Of a stretch of DNA of 64,000 bases, positions 1 to 10,089 are shown one piece after another. Numbering within the stretch: position 1 is the first letter of the stretch; each line of letters opens with the position of its first letter. The stretch spans positions 124,001 through 188,000 of the forward strand of contig NW_019029035.1 of the NCBI RefSeq assembly GCF_002105155.1. Reading direction: 5' to 3'. Origin of the DNA: Lobosporangium transversale (taxonomy: Eukaryota; Mortierellomycota; Mortierellomycetes; Mortierellales; Mortierellaceae). Under the pieces are notes generated by a model. That model was given only the letters and a program-made list of their open reading frames with translations, was not told the DNA's origin and searched no databases. Made by a program: the position numbers and the translations under genes.

Positions 1-1
1 T

Positions 2-1936
2 GCACGAGAACAAGGCATTTCAGCGCGAACGTGCGCTCGCCGGTATGAAAACATTATACAGGACAGTATCTCTGGAAAAGACAAATACCTTGTGGGAACT
101 GAAGAACAGATCGCGACTAAGAAAACGTTGCTGGAGCAGCTCCTCAAGATGATGAACCAGCCCCAAGCCTTAGTACGGATGCAGAAAAGGAAGCGCTATC
201 GATCGGAAGAAGAAGATCGAAAGTTACTGTTGGAAGTCATTCGATTGAACCCATTCGCGCAAAAGATCGGGCAGATAGCGAAAGCCTGGGAGGATGTCCG
301 AGATGCATTGGGAATGAAGGTCCATGCTCGCCAGTGTGTCCGGAGAGTTAATAGGATGATTAAGCCGTATCAACTTCGGGAAAAAATGTACAATGGGAAT
401 ATTCCGGAGAATATGAGAGAGATAAATGATGAATTGATAAAGCAGGTCATCCAGCTGATGTATACGGGCGGACATGGCGGCGCTCTTGAGTACGATGCAG
501 AAGAGGAGCAGTCCAATGACGAGGATAGTGCGTCTGGCGAGTCTTATTCGGATGATCAAGACGATCGGCCATTTGAAGACTCTGAGGTCAATAAGAAAAG
601 GAAACCATCGCAAAATGAGGATGAGCTTGAGGAAGATAGAAATGAGCCTATAGCTAGCCCACTAGCGCTACCAGATTTGTCATCTCGCCTTATTATGCCC
701 ATGAAGAAAACTATGGCAACAGCTGCCACGGCAGCGATGCAGTTGCCATTGGTATCAAGCTCCTTGGAACCAACCACGGCCTTGTCGTTGGAGTATACTC
801 CCGATAATTGGCCCAGTCGAATACCCAGTTCAAGTAGTGCTATGGACCTGAAGGAGGGCCCTAAAGATACCACTACTATAGTAATAGGAGATCATAGGGC
901 AGCTATTCGAGCGTCTGAGCCTGAAATTCGACCACAGCATAACTGGGGATCACATCCATACTCACAAACACCGATAGCATCTATGCCACAGAACAAGGAA
1001 TCAAATGCGGATCATCACCGTCCTCTGAAGTATCACAGAATAGTCCCGAAAGAACACGTCAATGCGTTCACCAACGAGCAGCAAGATTATGGCTCACAAC
1101 GGCAGCCTTCTCAGAAACAATCATTTGTAAAAAACCCATCTCCAAATGAATCACCTTGCCCTATCATGCTTACTCCAATGGTCACATCTGTTACCTCGTC
1201 CTCAGCCTTTACTCATATAGGGCAAAGAGAAGGGCATGAGTTTCTCGACCCTTCATCTCCGCTCTATCATACCATCATGAGAGAATTCTGTGAAGTGAAG
1301 GCCTGTCTCATACGATTGGGTGATCAGCGGCTGCGTGATAAGGAGGGCCGCAAAAAGATGTATACCTTGATTGAAACATTACAACACCAAGTTCAGGAAC
1401 AGCAGCGTGAAATCAATGAACTTCAATCGCAGATCCAGAGCCAAGATGATCACCAGCGAAGACAAGCTTCCTACAGGCGCTCTTCTCCACAATACCAACC
1501 ACAGCGCTATCAACACCATCATCACCATCACCACCGTCCGCAATCACAACAGGCACAGCAACAGCAAAAAGCGTTTCAATACGAACATTCACCGCCAATA
1601 CGTTCCATTCAAGAAAGACCTTTGAGTGCAGACGGTACAGGCGTAATAAGGGAAATTGAACATGACTCACAGCTTCCCCTGCCGACCGCGCTTACACCGA
1701 TGATGTCTGATCACCATAATAGCGGAAGTAACAATAGCGGCCTTGATATCAATAGTAATGGTAACAGCAATAGTAGCAGACCTATGCAAGACAGAGTCTC
1801 TATGATATCCGCATTGTCTTATGAACATCGATCATCATTACGCGGAAGCAGTACAACGGTGAGGGCTGTCACGACTACCTCGATAAAGGCCAGTGGTAGT
1901 ACTGGAAAGAAGATGGATGAGGGATGCTCAACGTAA
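2..1936 (+). CDS. Myb/SANT-like putative regulator, 5' partial
   Basis: The frame is open to the left edge of the window, so the true start lies upstream. The first visible ATG codons are internal. The N-terminal part holds what look like two related helical modules. One ends in a stretch with R-T-C-A-R-R-Y near the window edge. The second is at about residues 85-135 and contains KAWEDVRDALG followed by HARQCVRRVNRMI. Both resemble the recognition-helix end of Myb/SANT-like folds. An acidic region follows, then a long low-complexity Ser/Gln/Pro part, a coiled-coil stretch (ETLQHQVQEQQREINELQ) and a run of seven histidines. This layout suggests a nuclear DNA-binding regulator, but no named family is recognised. 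It is a single exon within the window and ends at TAA. Confidence 0.75.
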   Translation, partial: AREQGISARTCARRYENIIQDSISGKDKYLVGTEEQIATKKTLLEQLLKMMNQPQALVRMQKRKRYRSEEEDRKLLLEVIRLNPFAQKIGQIAKAWEDVRDALGMKVHARQCVRRVNRMIKPYQLREKMYNGNIPENMREINDELIKQVIQLMYTGGHGGALEYDAEEEQSNDEDSASGESYSDDQDDRPFEDSEVNKKRKPSQNEDELEEDRNEPIASPLALPDLSSRLIMPMKKTMATAATAAMQLPLVSSSLEPTTALSLEYTPDNWPSRIPSSSSAMDLKEGPKDTTTIVIGDHRAAIRASEPEIRPQHNWGSHPYSQTPIASMPQNKESNADHHRPLKYHRIVPKEHVNAFTNEQQDYGSQRQPSQKQSFVKNPSPNESPCPIMLTPMVTSVTSSSAFTHIGQREGHEFLDPSSPLYHTIMREFCEVKACLIRLGDQRLRDKEGRKKMYTLIETLQHQVQEQQREINELQSQIQSQDDHQRRQASYRRSSPQYQPQRYQHHHHHHHRPQSQQAQQQQKAFQYEHSPPIRSIQERPLSADGTGVIREIEHDSQLPLPTALTPMMSDHHNSGSNNSGLDINSNGNSNSSRPMQDRVSMISALSYEHRSSLRGSSTTVRAVTTTSIKASGSTGKKMDEGCST

Positions 1937-2122
1937 TTCAGCACGACTGAAAGCGCTAGCAATAATAGTAATAATAAAATTATGACGGGACATGTGCTTT
2001 CTTCTTTTTATTTAGAGTCTACGGTAATAGCGATAATGGTCTTATACATGTAAAAAAGAAAAAAGAAAAAAGAAAAAAAAAAAAAAAAAAAAAAAAAAAG
2101 AAAGCTTTCATTTTCTATTCTT

Positions 2123-2332
2123 TTAAACATCGCGTCCAAGGATATCCAACTTGTAGACAGTGATACGTCCGAAAAAGTCTGTGCTTGACTCAAAGATAAT
2201 CTTGACTCTAGATGTTTCCTGACGCTGGTTTTCAGCAACTGGAAAGCTGTGCAAGGAGGACAGAAATATGTAACAAAAAGCAAAATAGCAGTATATAAAT
2301 ATATTGGAGCATAAAAGAGAAAAGAGACGGTT

Positions 2333-2365
<33 letters not shown>

Positions 2366-2591
2366 GACTGAGTTGATCACAGGTCACGTCAGTTGCCACC
2401 AAATTTTAAGGTTTCACATATCTGCATTGGATTAATGTCTTCTGGGTAGAAGCGCATCATCTCAACAAATTCATTATCGTCTGTCCAGGCAAGCAATTGA
2501 CATGTTTTGCCAACGAACCCTCCCTGGAACATGAGCTGGATTGTTTCAACTAACACTTTACGACCAAAGTCAACCATAATGAATTGTGGTG

Positions 2592-2641
<50 letters not shown>

Positions 2642-2832
2642 TAAAATAAAAAAAGAATTGTATCAGATATAAAAAGGTAATTAAAGATAAAAAAAAAAAA
2701 AAAAAAAAAAAAAACAGTCGATAAATTGCTTATTGCTTACAGATTCAGAATTCCAGCATGTTTCTTCGTTATCATCTGTGAGGAATTGTTTGCCGTACAA
2801 GGTCGTTTCACGGTTTAGAACTGAGCTAACTC

Positions 2833-2868
<36 letters not shown>

Positions 2869-3036
2869 TTAGTTTATGAGATATGAAAGGTCAGAAAGTT
2901 TCTTTTTACTCTTTTCAACGACAAAAAAAAAAAAAAAAAAAAGTAAAAATAAAAAGTGAGAGAATACAATACGATGCAATACAATGAATGAGAGACGTTA
3001 CTTGATGCGACAATCTTTGTTGAGTAAGGAGGTCAT
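2123..3036 (-). CDS. NR2C2AP: NR2C2AP-like discoidin-fold protein (4 exons)
   Basis: Exons on the minus strand are 3036-3002, 2831-2741, 2595-2418 and 2238-2123, giving 139 aa, the length of the human protein. Conserved blocks in order are VSSVLNR, DDNEETCWNS, QLMFQGGFVGK, FYPEDINPMQ and DFFGRITVYKLDILG. They match nuclear receptor 2C2-associated protein, a small F5/8-type C (discoidin-like) beta-sandwich. Its biochemical role is poorly known; the human protein binds the orphan receptor TR4. The second and third introns are packed with homopolymer runs, and the third exon follows an A run of about 34 directly before the acceptor G. The donor at 2418 was chosen because it keeps frame and length; a donor at about 2404 is the alternative. 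It is divergent from RRP41. Confidence 0.85.
2597..2641 (-). repeat. T(n)A(n) tract abutting a splice acceptor
   Basis: On the sense (minus) strand about 11 T are followed by about 34 A and then the acceptor G of NR2C2AP exon 3. Similar tracts lie at 40173-40220, 56229-56275 and 20838-20870. Confidence 0.85.
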
Positions 3037-3420
3037 GTTCAGGGTCTTAATGAAAGAGATGTTTTTTTTTTTTTTTTTTTTTTTTTTGGCGGATCAATGT
3101 ACTTAGGAGTAAGATCAGAAATCGACGGGTATGTTCTATCGGGCTTCACATGGTAGTTTAACTATCTTATCCCGTGCCTGAATATTTGATCTTTACAAAA
3201 GTGGCTTTTCTTAAAAGGCTGGGCAACAAACAAGCTTTTTTTTTTTTTTTTTTTTTTTTTTATCACTTTTGGTCTTATAAAAAAAAAAGACATTTCGAAT
3301 AACCATGGTAAACAGGACTATGGACCAGGAATATGAAGAGAGAAAGAAAAGAAAAAAAAAAAAAAGCAGAAAACGAGCGGGCGTTCATTCATTCAACTGT
3401 TGAGTCTGAGTTGATGCAAC

Positions 3421-3455
3421 ATGGTACTCATTTATTTACTTTGACATCTATATAA

Positions 3456-3486
<31 letters not shown>

Positions 3487-3974
3487 AAAATAATAGTCCC
3501 GTGTCGAACTCTTAACGCCAGAAGGTAAAATAAATAAATAAATAAATGCATAGAGTTATATTTAAAAAAGAGGCACTGTTTACTTATGTTTATATATATA
3601 TATTTTATTTTTTTTTTAAAAAAAAAAAATAGGTCTCCGCGTTGATGGTCGTCGACCTGCAGAATTAAGGAAAATTACTAGCACGACAGCAGTTCTTTCA
3701 CAAGCGGATGGATCAGCTTATTTGGAACATGGAAATACAAAAGTGTTGGCAGCAGTTTATGGACCACGAGAGGCTAGACATCGGACCTTGGTAGTACATG
3801 ATCGCGCCATTATTAATGTAGAATTCAATATTGCACCATTCAGTACAGGCGAGCGTAGGAGGCGCGGCAAAAATGACAAGTAAATTGGGAAAAAAAAAAA
3901 ACTGTTAGAATGACTTGGTCCATTTTTTTAAAAAAAATTGAATGGTCTACCTACTAACGTTTTATTATTCTATT

Positions 3975-4005
<31 letters not shown>

Positions 4006-4580
4006 GGCGGCTTTTAGAGATGGCTTCGTTCATTAAGCAATCATTTGAACCAGTGGTGATCACAACACTTTACCCTCGCTCACAGGTTGATATCTATTTG
4101 CAAGTGATTCAACAGGATGGCGGAGTGCTTCAAGCTTGTATTAATGCTGCAACAATGGCCCTTATTGATGCTGGAGTTGCCATGACAGATTATGTATGTG
4201 CATGCACAGCTGGATGGGTAGAACGTGAAGCAGCTATCGGTAAGAGAACTTTTTTTTTATTTTTTATTTTTTAATGTTATTAATATAAAGACGTCATTAC
4301 TTATTATTATTATTATTATTGTTATTTTTTTTTAATTTATCTTGATACTCGATTAGATCTCAATCATATTGAAGAGTCATCAGATACTTCAGAAGTAACG
4401 ATTGCAATGCTGCCAAAGAGCGGCAAGGTGACATTGGCACAGATGGAATCACGGTTACATGTGGATAAGCTGGAAGCTCTGTTTACGTTGGCAGGTGAAG
4501 GTTGCAAACAGATTCATCAGGTCCTTGATAGGACGATCCGCAATCGTGCTGAAGAATTGGCACAAAAGCTGGCCGTATGA
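3421..4580 (+). CDS. RRP41: Exosome core subunit RRP41/SKI6 (5 exons)
   Basis: This encodes an RNase PH-type ring subunit of the RNA exosome, which degrades and trims RNA 3' to 5'. The coding exons are an ATG-only exon (3421-3423, or alternatively 3305-3307), then 3497-3524, 3633-3879, 4007-4239 and 4357-4580. They total 244 aa against 245-246 in human and yeast. Recognised blocks are ELLTPEGLRVDGRRPAELRK, ADGSAYLEHGNTKVLA, FSTGERRRR, YPRSQVDIYLQV, QQDGGVLQACINAATMALIDAG and DYVCACTAGW. The 28-nt second exon and the isolated start codon are unusual. Each later acceptor except the last is preceded by an A run rather than a pyrimidine tract. AATAAATAAA-like sequence follows the stop by about 25 bases. 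Confidence 0.9.
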
Positions 4581-4750
4581 TATGGACATGTAGATATTTT
4601 TTGACAACAATAAATAAAAAAAGAAAAAGGACGTACAATTAGACTTTGATCAATGTGGCTTGACAAAGCACAGCTTTGCCCTCTAGAAAATGCGGAACCA
4701 TGTATATCATCAATTAGCTTGAAGCTTTTGCAGAAAAAAAAAAAAAAAAA

Positions 4751-5028
4751 ATGGCTTCAAGATCACGGCCATTAGCATCGGAATCTGCTTCAGCGCCGTC
4801 TCCGCCACCCATGCCCTCATTCATCTTTCGTGGCCATGAAGCACCCATTCATTCCCTTGAATTCCTTGCCTCCAACACATTTTTAGCTACAGGAGACGAA
4901 ACAGGTTGGATTTGTATCTGGGATATTTGGAAGCGTCGACAAGTCTACAGGTGGCATGGTCATCCCGGAGCATCTGTTCTTGCGTTAAAAGCTATTCCTA
5001 TTCCTATTCACATTCATTTTCACGGCAA

Positions 5029-5100
<72 letters not shown>

Positions 5101-6711
5101 ACAACGGGAGAGATCTAAAAAGAAATCACCGTTTCAAAAAGCCAAAAATGATTTTTATGAACCATTTTATCTTGTGAGTCACGGTCGTGATAATGAGATC
5201 CATGTATGGGATATCAATACAATATTGCAACAAAGCATCACAAGGGCAGGCGCAGAGCATCGTCCAACTATTCCAACGTTAACACCCACACCGGCACCGA
5301 AGCCAACAACACCACATAGTACAGATCGTCCCTTGTTCAGTTTACCTGTCAATGCATTGAACTTTTGTAAAATGTCAATTTTAGCTATTGGTGTAACGGA
5401 TCCTGTACAAATACAATCACAAAATGATGAACAAAAGGCCAGCCACGAAGACCTTTCTTCTTCTTCGTCTTCGTCGGCATTGTTACCAAAAACACATCAA
5501 CATATCTACATTGCCATTCCATCACCAACGACTGCCACGTTGGTGGATATTTACGACATTGTCAAACCTGAGAGGACATTTGCATCTGTTGGGGTTCAGA
5601 CAAGCAGTAGCAGTAATCCTAACGGTATTCATATTGACAGTGATAAGAAATGGGGATCAGCCATGGCTATTCAGTTGTTCCAGACTCCATCATTAGCTCC
5701 AGAACTGATTTCAACAGCGGGAGTAATTAAAGCCTCAAAAACCTTAAAGTTGCTTGTTGCATATGAGGATGGGTCGGTAGTATTGTATCAAGAAGGAGCT
5801 GCTGCAGTAGATGAAGTGGAACAGAAAAAGGACAAGAAGCACAAGATGGAAGTCCTTTGGACGATCAAGTGTCACCAAGAACCAAGTAGGGGACTCTTTT
5901 CTTCTTTTTATTCATAAGGACTGAAATGAAATGCAGATAGCGAATAATTAACATGAAGACAAATAGTCCTCGCATTAGACGTGTCAAGCGATCGGCAGTT
6001 TGCGGTTTCGTGTGGATCTGATAATGTTCTGGTCAAGTATGACCTTACAGCGAATCGAGTGCAAGGGATACCGGAAACTCAGCAGGTAGCTCTGAAAACA
6101 AATGGTATTTCAGACATTCATATCAGAAGTGACAACAAGATCCTAGGGCTCGCAGCTTGGGATGGAAGGTAAATGATCAAAGATGGAAATTTGCCAGCGG
6201 ATTGGTTTATACGAATTAATCAACCCTTTTATTACCATTACTGTTTGGTTGGTTGGTTGTCCAACAAAGCATCCGAATATATTCTGCCAAATCGCTAAAG
6301 CCTCTAGCGGTTCTCAAGTATCACCGAGAAGGCCTCTATGGTCTTGAGTTTGCCATGATTCAAGACGGTGTCAAGGTCCAGAGCACTAATAATAACAACG
6401 CAGCCACCACCGTAGCAATAGCTACAACAGCCGTTGAACAACTAAATGACGACGCCTCCTCGGATAGGATCAAAAAAGGGAAACAAACGGAGGTGAAAAG
6501 CAGTCGTGCCGAGGATGACGATGACGATAACGAGAATGAAATTGAGGGGAAGAGCGTGGGCAGAGATGAGAGTGAGAGTGAGAGTGAGAGTGAAAATGAT
6601 GAAGGTAGTGATCTAAAAGATATGATTGAAGGTCGACGGCAGTGGTCGAAGCGGCATTGGATTGCAGCTGCAGGCAAAGAGCATCGAGTTAGTTTATGGG
6701 AGATATATTGA
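4751..6711 (+). CDS. ASA1: ASTRA-associated WD40 protein ASA1 (3 exons)
   Basis: Exons 4751-5885, 5967-6168 and 6270-6711 give 592 aa. WD40 units are visible: FRGHEAPIHSLEF with CIWDIW near the N-terminus, LVSHGRDNEIHVWDI, AVSCGSDNVLVKYDL, LGLAAWDG with IRIYSAK, and a C-terminal AAGKEHRVSLWEIY. This matches ASA1 of fungi and GNB1L of animals, part of the ASTRA/TTT chaperone system that assembles PIK-related kinases with Tel2-Tti1-Tti2. The protein is about 150 aa longer than yeast ASA1. The extra length comes from a poly-threonine run at about residues 93-117, encoded by pure (ACT)n, a Ser-rich insert, and an acidic Asn/Glu-rich insert before the last blade. The start ATG directly follows an A run of about 17. 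Confidence 0.85.
5030..5101 (+). repeat. (ACT)n microsatellite inside ASA1
   Basis: A pure ACT trinucleotide array of about 24 units lies inside exon 1 of ASA1 and encodes an uninterrupted threonine run between the first WD40 unit and the next blade. Unit length is a multiple of three, so length changes keep frame. Confidence 0.95.
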
Positions 6712-7020
6712 ATATATTAAATTATAAATCAACTTGCTTGATATTCACAGCCCAAGTTTTATTACTCTACAGTGCCTCCAAATACGAATAGCTACAGCCT
6801 TAGCTCCTTCCCCCACATTTTACCCCTTGCTGTTAAAGATAAAATGCATGCAATGTCCCAATTGAAGGCGCAGCCTGGCTCGATCTGTGCGTTGTGTCGG
6901 TTATTTTCTTGGCATAGATATAAAGGAGAGACAAAATATCTCGCGCACCCCCCCCCCTTTTTTTTCCTGTGACTTCATTCCCACTCTGCCTTTTGAGAAC
7001 TGTCATTAGAATCAGAAGCA

Positions 7021-9126
7021 ATGCCTCTCTCCATTTTTGATCTACCACATATCCTAGAACAGATTAGCGTTGGTCTTTCACGACAGGACATTTTATCGTG
7101 TTCTTTGGTCTGTTACTCATGGTCTCGAGTTTTCGGGCCACTTTGCTGGCGCCACTTTGAAGCTCCACAAGTTGATTATGTCAAAGTCTTCAGTAACCCA
7201 GAATTGACTGAGATCTTCCAAAATCGTGCGCCAACCATCCAAACACTCACAATCAAATATTCTGATAAAATGTGGCCATTAGTACATTATTTTCGTCAGA
7301 ATCCTGGGGTACTTTCCAACAACAGCAACTTGACTCGATTTGTGTTTGAGCTCAACCAATCTCTAAGCTATGTATACGATGAATTCAACGGACTTGGAAT
7401 GATGTTTCAACTTCTGTCTATGACTGAAAGCCATTTAGTACATCTGGTTATTCATTCCTCTGGATTCCCTATTCATTTGCGAGCCCTTTTGAACGACTCA
7501 CGGCAACGGTTTCCTCTACTTCGTAAGTTGCGAACAATGGAAATCAAGTCCACGAGCGTTGACAGCTATTATCACAGCTATTTACCAGCACCAAGCCTTG
7601 CGATCTTATTGAGATACTGTCCCGAGTCTCTAGAATCTTTAGTGATTGACTTTCCGATGAGAGGAGCCAATGAAGGGGTCTGGGGGCAAGACATCCAAAG
7701 TTTCTGGTCAGATGCTACAGCAACCAACATTCGACATTTGCGGCTACCAAAGATGCTTCGGTGGAGTGAACAGTCGATCATTATCCCATTTTTACGGCTG
7801 CGTTGTCCTGAGTTGAGAACGTTGGAGACGATCCCAAGTATACGAGCCTCGGAGGGAGGGGCGGTTGCGGAGGCTCTATCATTTCACTGTATGAAGCTGG
7901 AACATATGATCTTTGAGGATATTAGGCCAGAGGTGCTTCCGTTATATGCCCAGATCATTCGATCCTGTCATCAGGGACTTAGATCGCTCACGGTCAAGGG
8001 ATACGTTCATGATGCTCGGGAAGTAGTTCGGGCGATTGCCCAGGGTCCGAGCGCAAGGACGATAACCAAGATCGTATGGACAGGTGGAGGAGGATTTAAT
8101 GGAGGGTTGGATTTGAATATCCTTTTGGAATCGTGTTCAAGCCTAGAACGATTAGAGACCGGTGTCGGGGCCACTGGGTCGATTTGGATCAGGGATGAGC
8201 CTTTGCCCAGGTCACTGTTCTCAACATCATCATCAACTTCAACAGCTTTGATTACTACGCTTCCTGACCCTAAAAAGATTATTTTTTGGGCTTGCTATGC
8301 GACACTGACACATTTGGATGTGATATTCTCTCTGGACACGACAGTGACAGACGAAGAGCGGTTTAGGCAACAGATTGAACACACATATCGGAAAATTGGA
8401 CAGCTTGAGGCATTGGAAGAGCTGCGTCTGGGATGTAACTGTCGATGTTATGGACCCAAATTGGTTAATTGTATGCATTATAGCTTCAATGCAGTGAACG
8501 GGGCACGTGAGATTGTGGATCATTTTCAATTCTCTGGAGATCCCTATGCAATCGCTGCGGCAGATGCGGTGAAGTCAGCGGAAGCAGCAGAGAAAGCAGC
8601 AACTGAAGAAAAAGAAAAAGAAGAAGGAGAAGGAGAGAAGGCAAAGGAGAAAGGAATAACAATAACAGTAGCGCCAGAAACAGAAAAAGGCTTGCCAGCG
8701 GAGGTTGATTTAGATAGTGAACATGATGTCAAGGAGAAGAGCGATGATAAGGAGAGTGACATCAAGGACAAAAAAGAAAGTGACGTAAAGGAGGACGAGA
8801 TAGAAGGCGAGTCCAAGGCGATTGCTAGACGTCTCAAGGTCCGAGAAATAGCTAAGGAATTATGGGAGTCAGAATCAGACAAGGCGATCTTGGATATGAC
8901 TCTGGCGACAGGAATTGGTCATTTGGCAGGGTTGAAGCGGCTTCGATTCCTGTGTGTTGCCAGGATTAAGGGCCATAGGATAGGATATCCCGAGTTGGAA
9001 TGGATGCGAGCAAATTGGCCTCAGTTGAAGGAGATACGGGGTGTAAGGAATACAAGGATCGTGGATTGGATCAAAGAAAGCTGGCCAGGAGTGCAAGCAT
9101 GGTATTTGGCAGTTCCACACGTTTAA
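7021..9126 (+). CDS. F-box protein with leucine-rich-repeat-like body
   Basis: A single-exon 701-aa protein. The first 45 residues (IFDLPHILEQI, then LSCSLVCYSWSRVFGPLCW) are an F-box, the Skp1-binding module that recruits substrates to SCF ubiquitin ligases. The following 450 residues contain irregular Leu-rich segments such as LESLVIDFP, LRHLRLPK and LEELRLGC, consistent with a degenerate LRR solenoid for target binding. Residues of about 515-605 are a Glu/Lys-rich charged insert (repeated KESDVKE-type units), followed by a last LRR-like segment (LAGLKRLRFLCV). Such single-exon F-box/LRR genes form large families in Mortierella-type fungi. The substrate is unknown. The start ATG matches the F-box and follows an AT-rich leader with a C10T8 tract. 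Confidence 0.8.
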   Translation: MPLSIFDLPHILEQISVGLSRQDILSCSLVCYSWSRVFGPLCWRHFEAPQVDYVKVFSNPELTEIFQNRAPTIQTLTIKYSDKMWPLVHYFRQNPGVLSNNSNLTRFVFELNQSLSYVYDEFNGLGMMFQLLSMTESHLVHLVIHSSGFPIHLRALLNDSRQRFPLLRKLRTMEIKSTSVDSYYHSYLPAPSLAILLRYCPESLESLVIDFPMRGANEGVWGQDIQSFWSDATATNIRHLRLPKMLRWSEQSIIIPFLRLRCPELRTLETIPSIRASEGGAVAEALSFHCMKLEHMIFEDIRPEVLPLYAQIIRSCHQGLRSLTVKGYVHDAREVVRAIAQGPSARTITKIVWTGGGGFNGGLDLNILLESCSSLERLETGVGATGSIWIRDEPLPRSLFSTSSSTSTALITTLPDPKKIIFWACYATLTHLDVIFSLDTTVTDEERFRQQIEHTYRKIGQLEALEELRLGCNCRCYGPKLVNCMHYSFNAVNGAREIVDHFQFSGDPYAIAAADAVKSAEAAEKAATEEKEKEEGEGEKAKEKGITITVAPETEKGLPAEVDLDSEHDVKEKSDDKESDIKDKKESDVKEDEIEGESKAIARRLKVREIAKELWESESDKAILDMTLATGIGHLAGLKRLRFLCVARIKGHRIGYPELEWMRANWPQLKEIRGVRNTRIVDWIKESWPGVQAWYLAVPHV

Positions 9127-10089
9127 TAGTAATGGTTAATAATAGCATTAATAATAATAACGATATTAACAATAATAGCAATAAAGACAAATAGCGAACA
9201 GGTAGCGAGGAAGCAAGACGCGACTTGGGTGTGAGATGGATAGATAATAAGGCACGTGTTGCGCGTTGTTGATCCTTCTTATTCCCGCTCTCTCTTTTTC
9301 ACCCCCTTTTGTATATGTCTGCAGTATCTGCAGTGCAGTGCATGCATGAAATTTTAGTCGTGTGCAATCGATCTTTTGGGAAAAGGCTGCACCAATAAAT
9401 CAATTGCACACCCAAAATAAAAAGAAAAAGAAATCTCTTTAACATACAACAGGCACTTTTTTTGTTTTGTTTTTGTTTTCCTTCTTTTTCTTTTTTTTTT
9501 TTTTTCTGCTTTCTTTCTTCATTTTCACTCTTTTTCTTCCTTACTTCTTTTCTTCCTTTTCTTCTTTTTCTTCCACATTCAACATCGAATACCAACACAT
9601 ATTTAGCACCAATTGTTTGTTCTTTTTGTTATTCTTTTTTTGTTACTCTTACTCTGCATTGTTTTTTTATTTTTTATTTTATTTTTATTTTTCTTTTTAT
9701 TCTGGGTGTGTGTCCCTTTTTACCCTTCTCCATGCGACTTCGTTTGATGCAATGTCTGATCAGTCTCTTTGACAACCGCATCAGTTAACCCACATCTCGG
9801 CAACATTACAATACAGCTGCTTCTTTTAGCATCTGCTTTTTTCAATTCTATTTCTTATTTTTATTTTTATTTTCTTTTTTTTCTTTTTTTTGTAAACATT
9901 CTACATTCTACATCCCATTCCATTGACTTGTTCCTCTGAACACAACAAAGCAGTGCCTATTCATATTATAAACACATTCTCATACCCTTCCTTCTACATC
10001 ATACTTTTTTTTTTTTTTTTTCTTCATTCATCGCTACTTCTCATTCATCATCCTTTCATTGTCCTTGTCTTCTTTCTGAAAGTTCAGAA
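9127..10089. other. Intergenic spacer, T-rich
   Basis: No gene seen. The spacer begins with Asn-codon-like AAT/AAC repeats just past the F-box stop, and is T-rich from about 9440 to 10020. It probably carries the 3' end of the F-box gene and the 5' region of the TBC gene. Long ORFs here are homopolymer artefacts (Phe/Ser runs). Confidence 0.6.

Noticed and set aside
4906-5118. ORF with a poly-tyrosine run
   Set aside because: Off-frame reading of the (ACT)n array inside ASA1.
8544-8882. Minus-strand Ser-rich ORF
   Set aside because: Shadow of the Glu/Lys-rich insert of the F-box gene.
9462-9788. Overlapping plus-strand ORFs rich in Phe, Ser and Leu
   Set aside because: Caused by T-rich homopolymer sequence; no protein-like composition.
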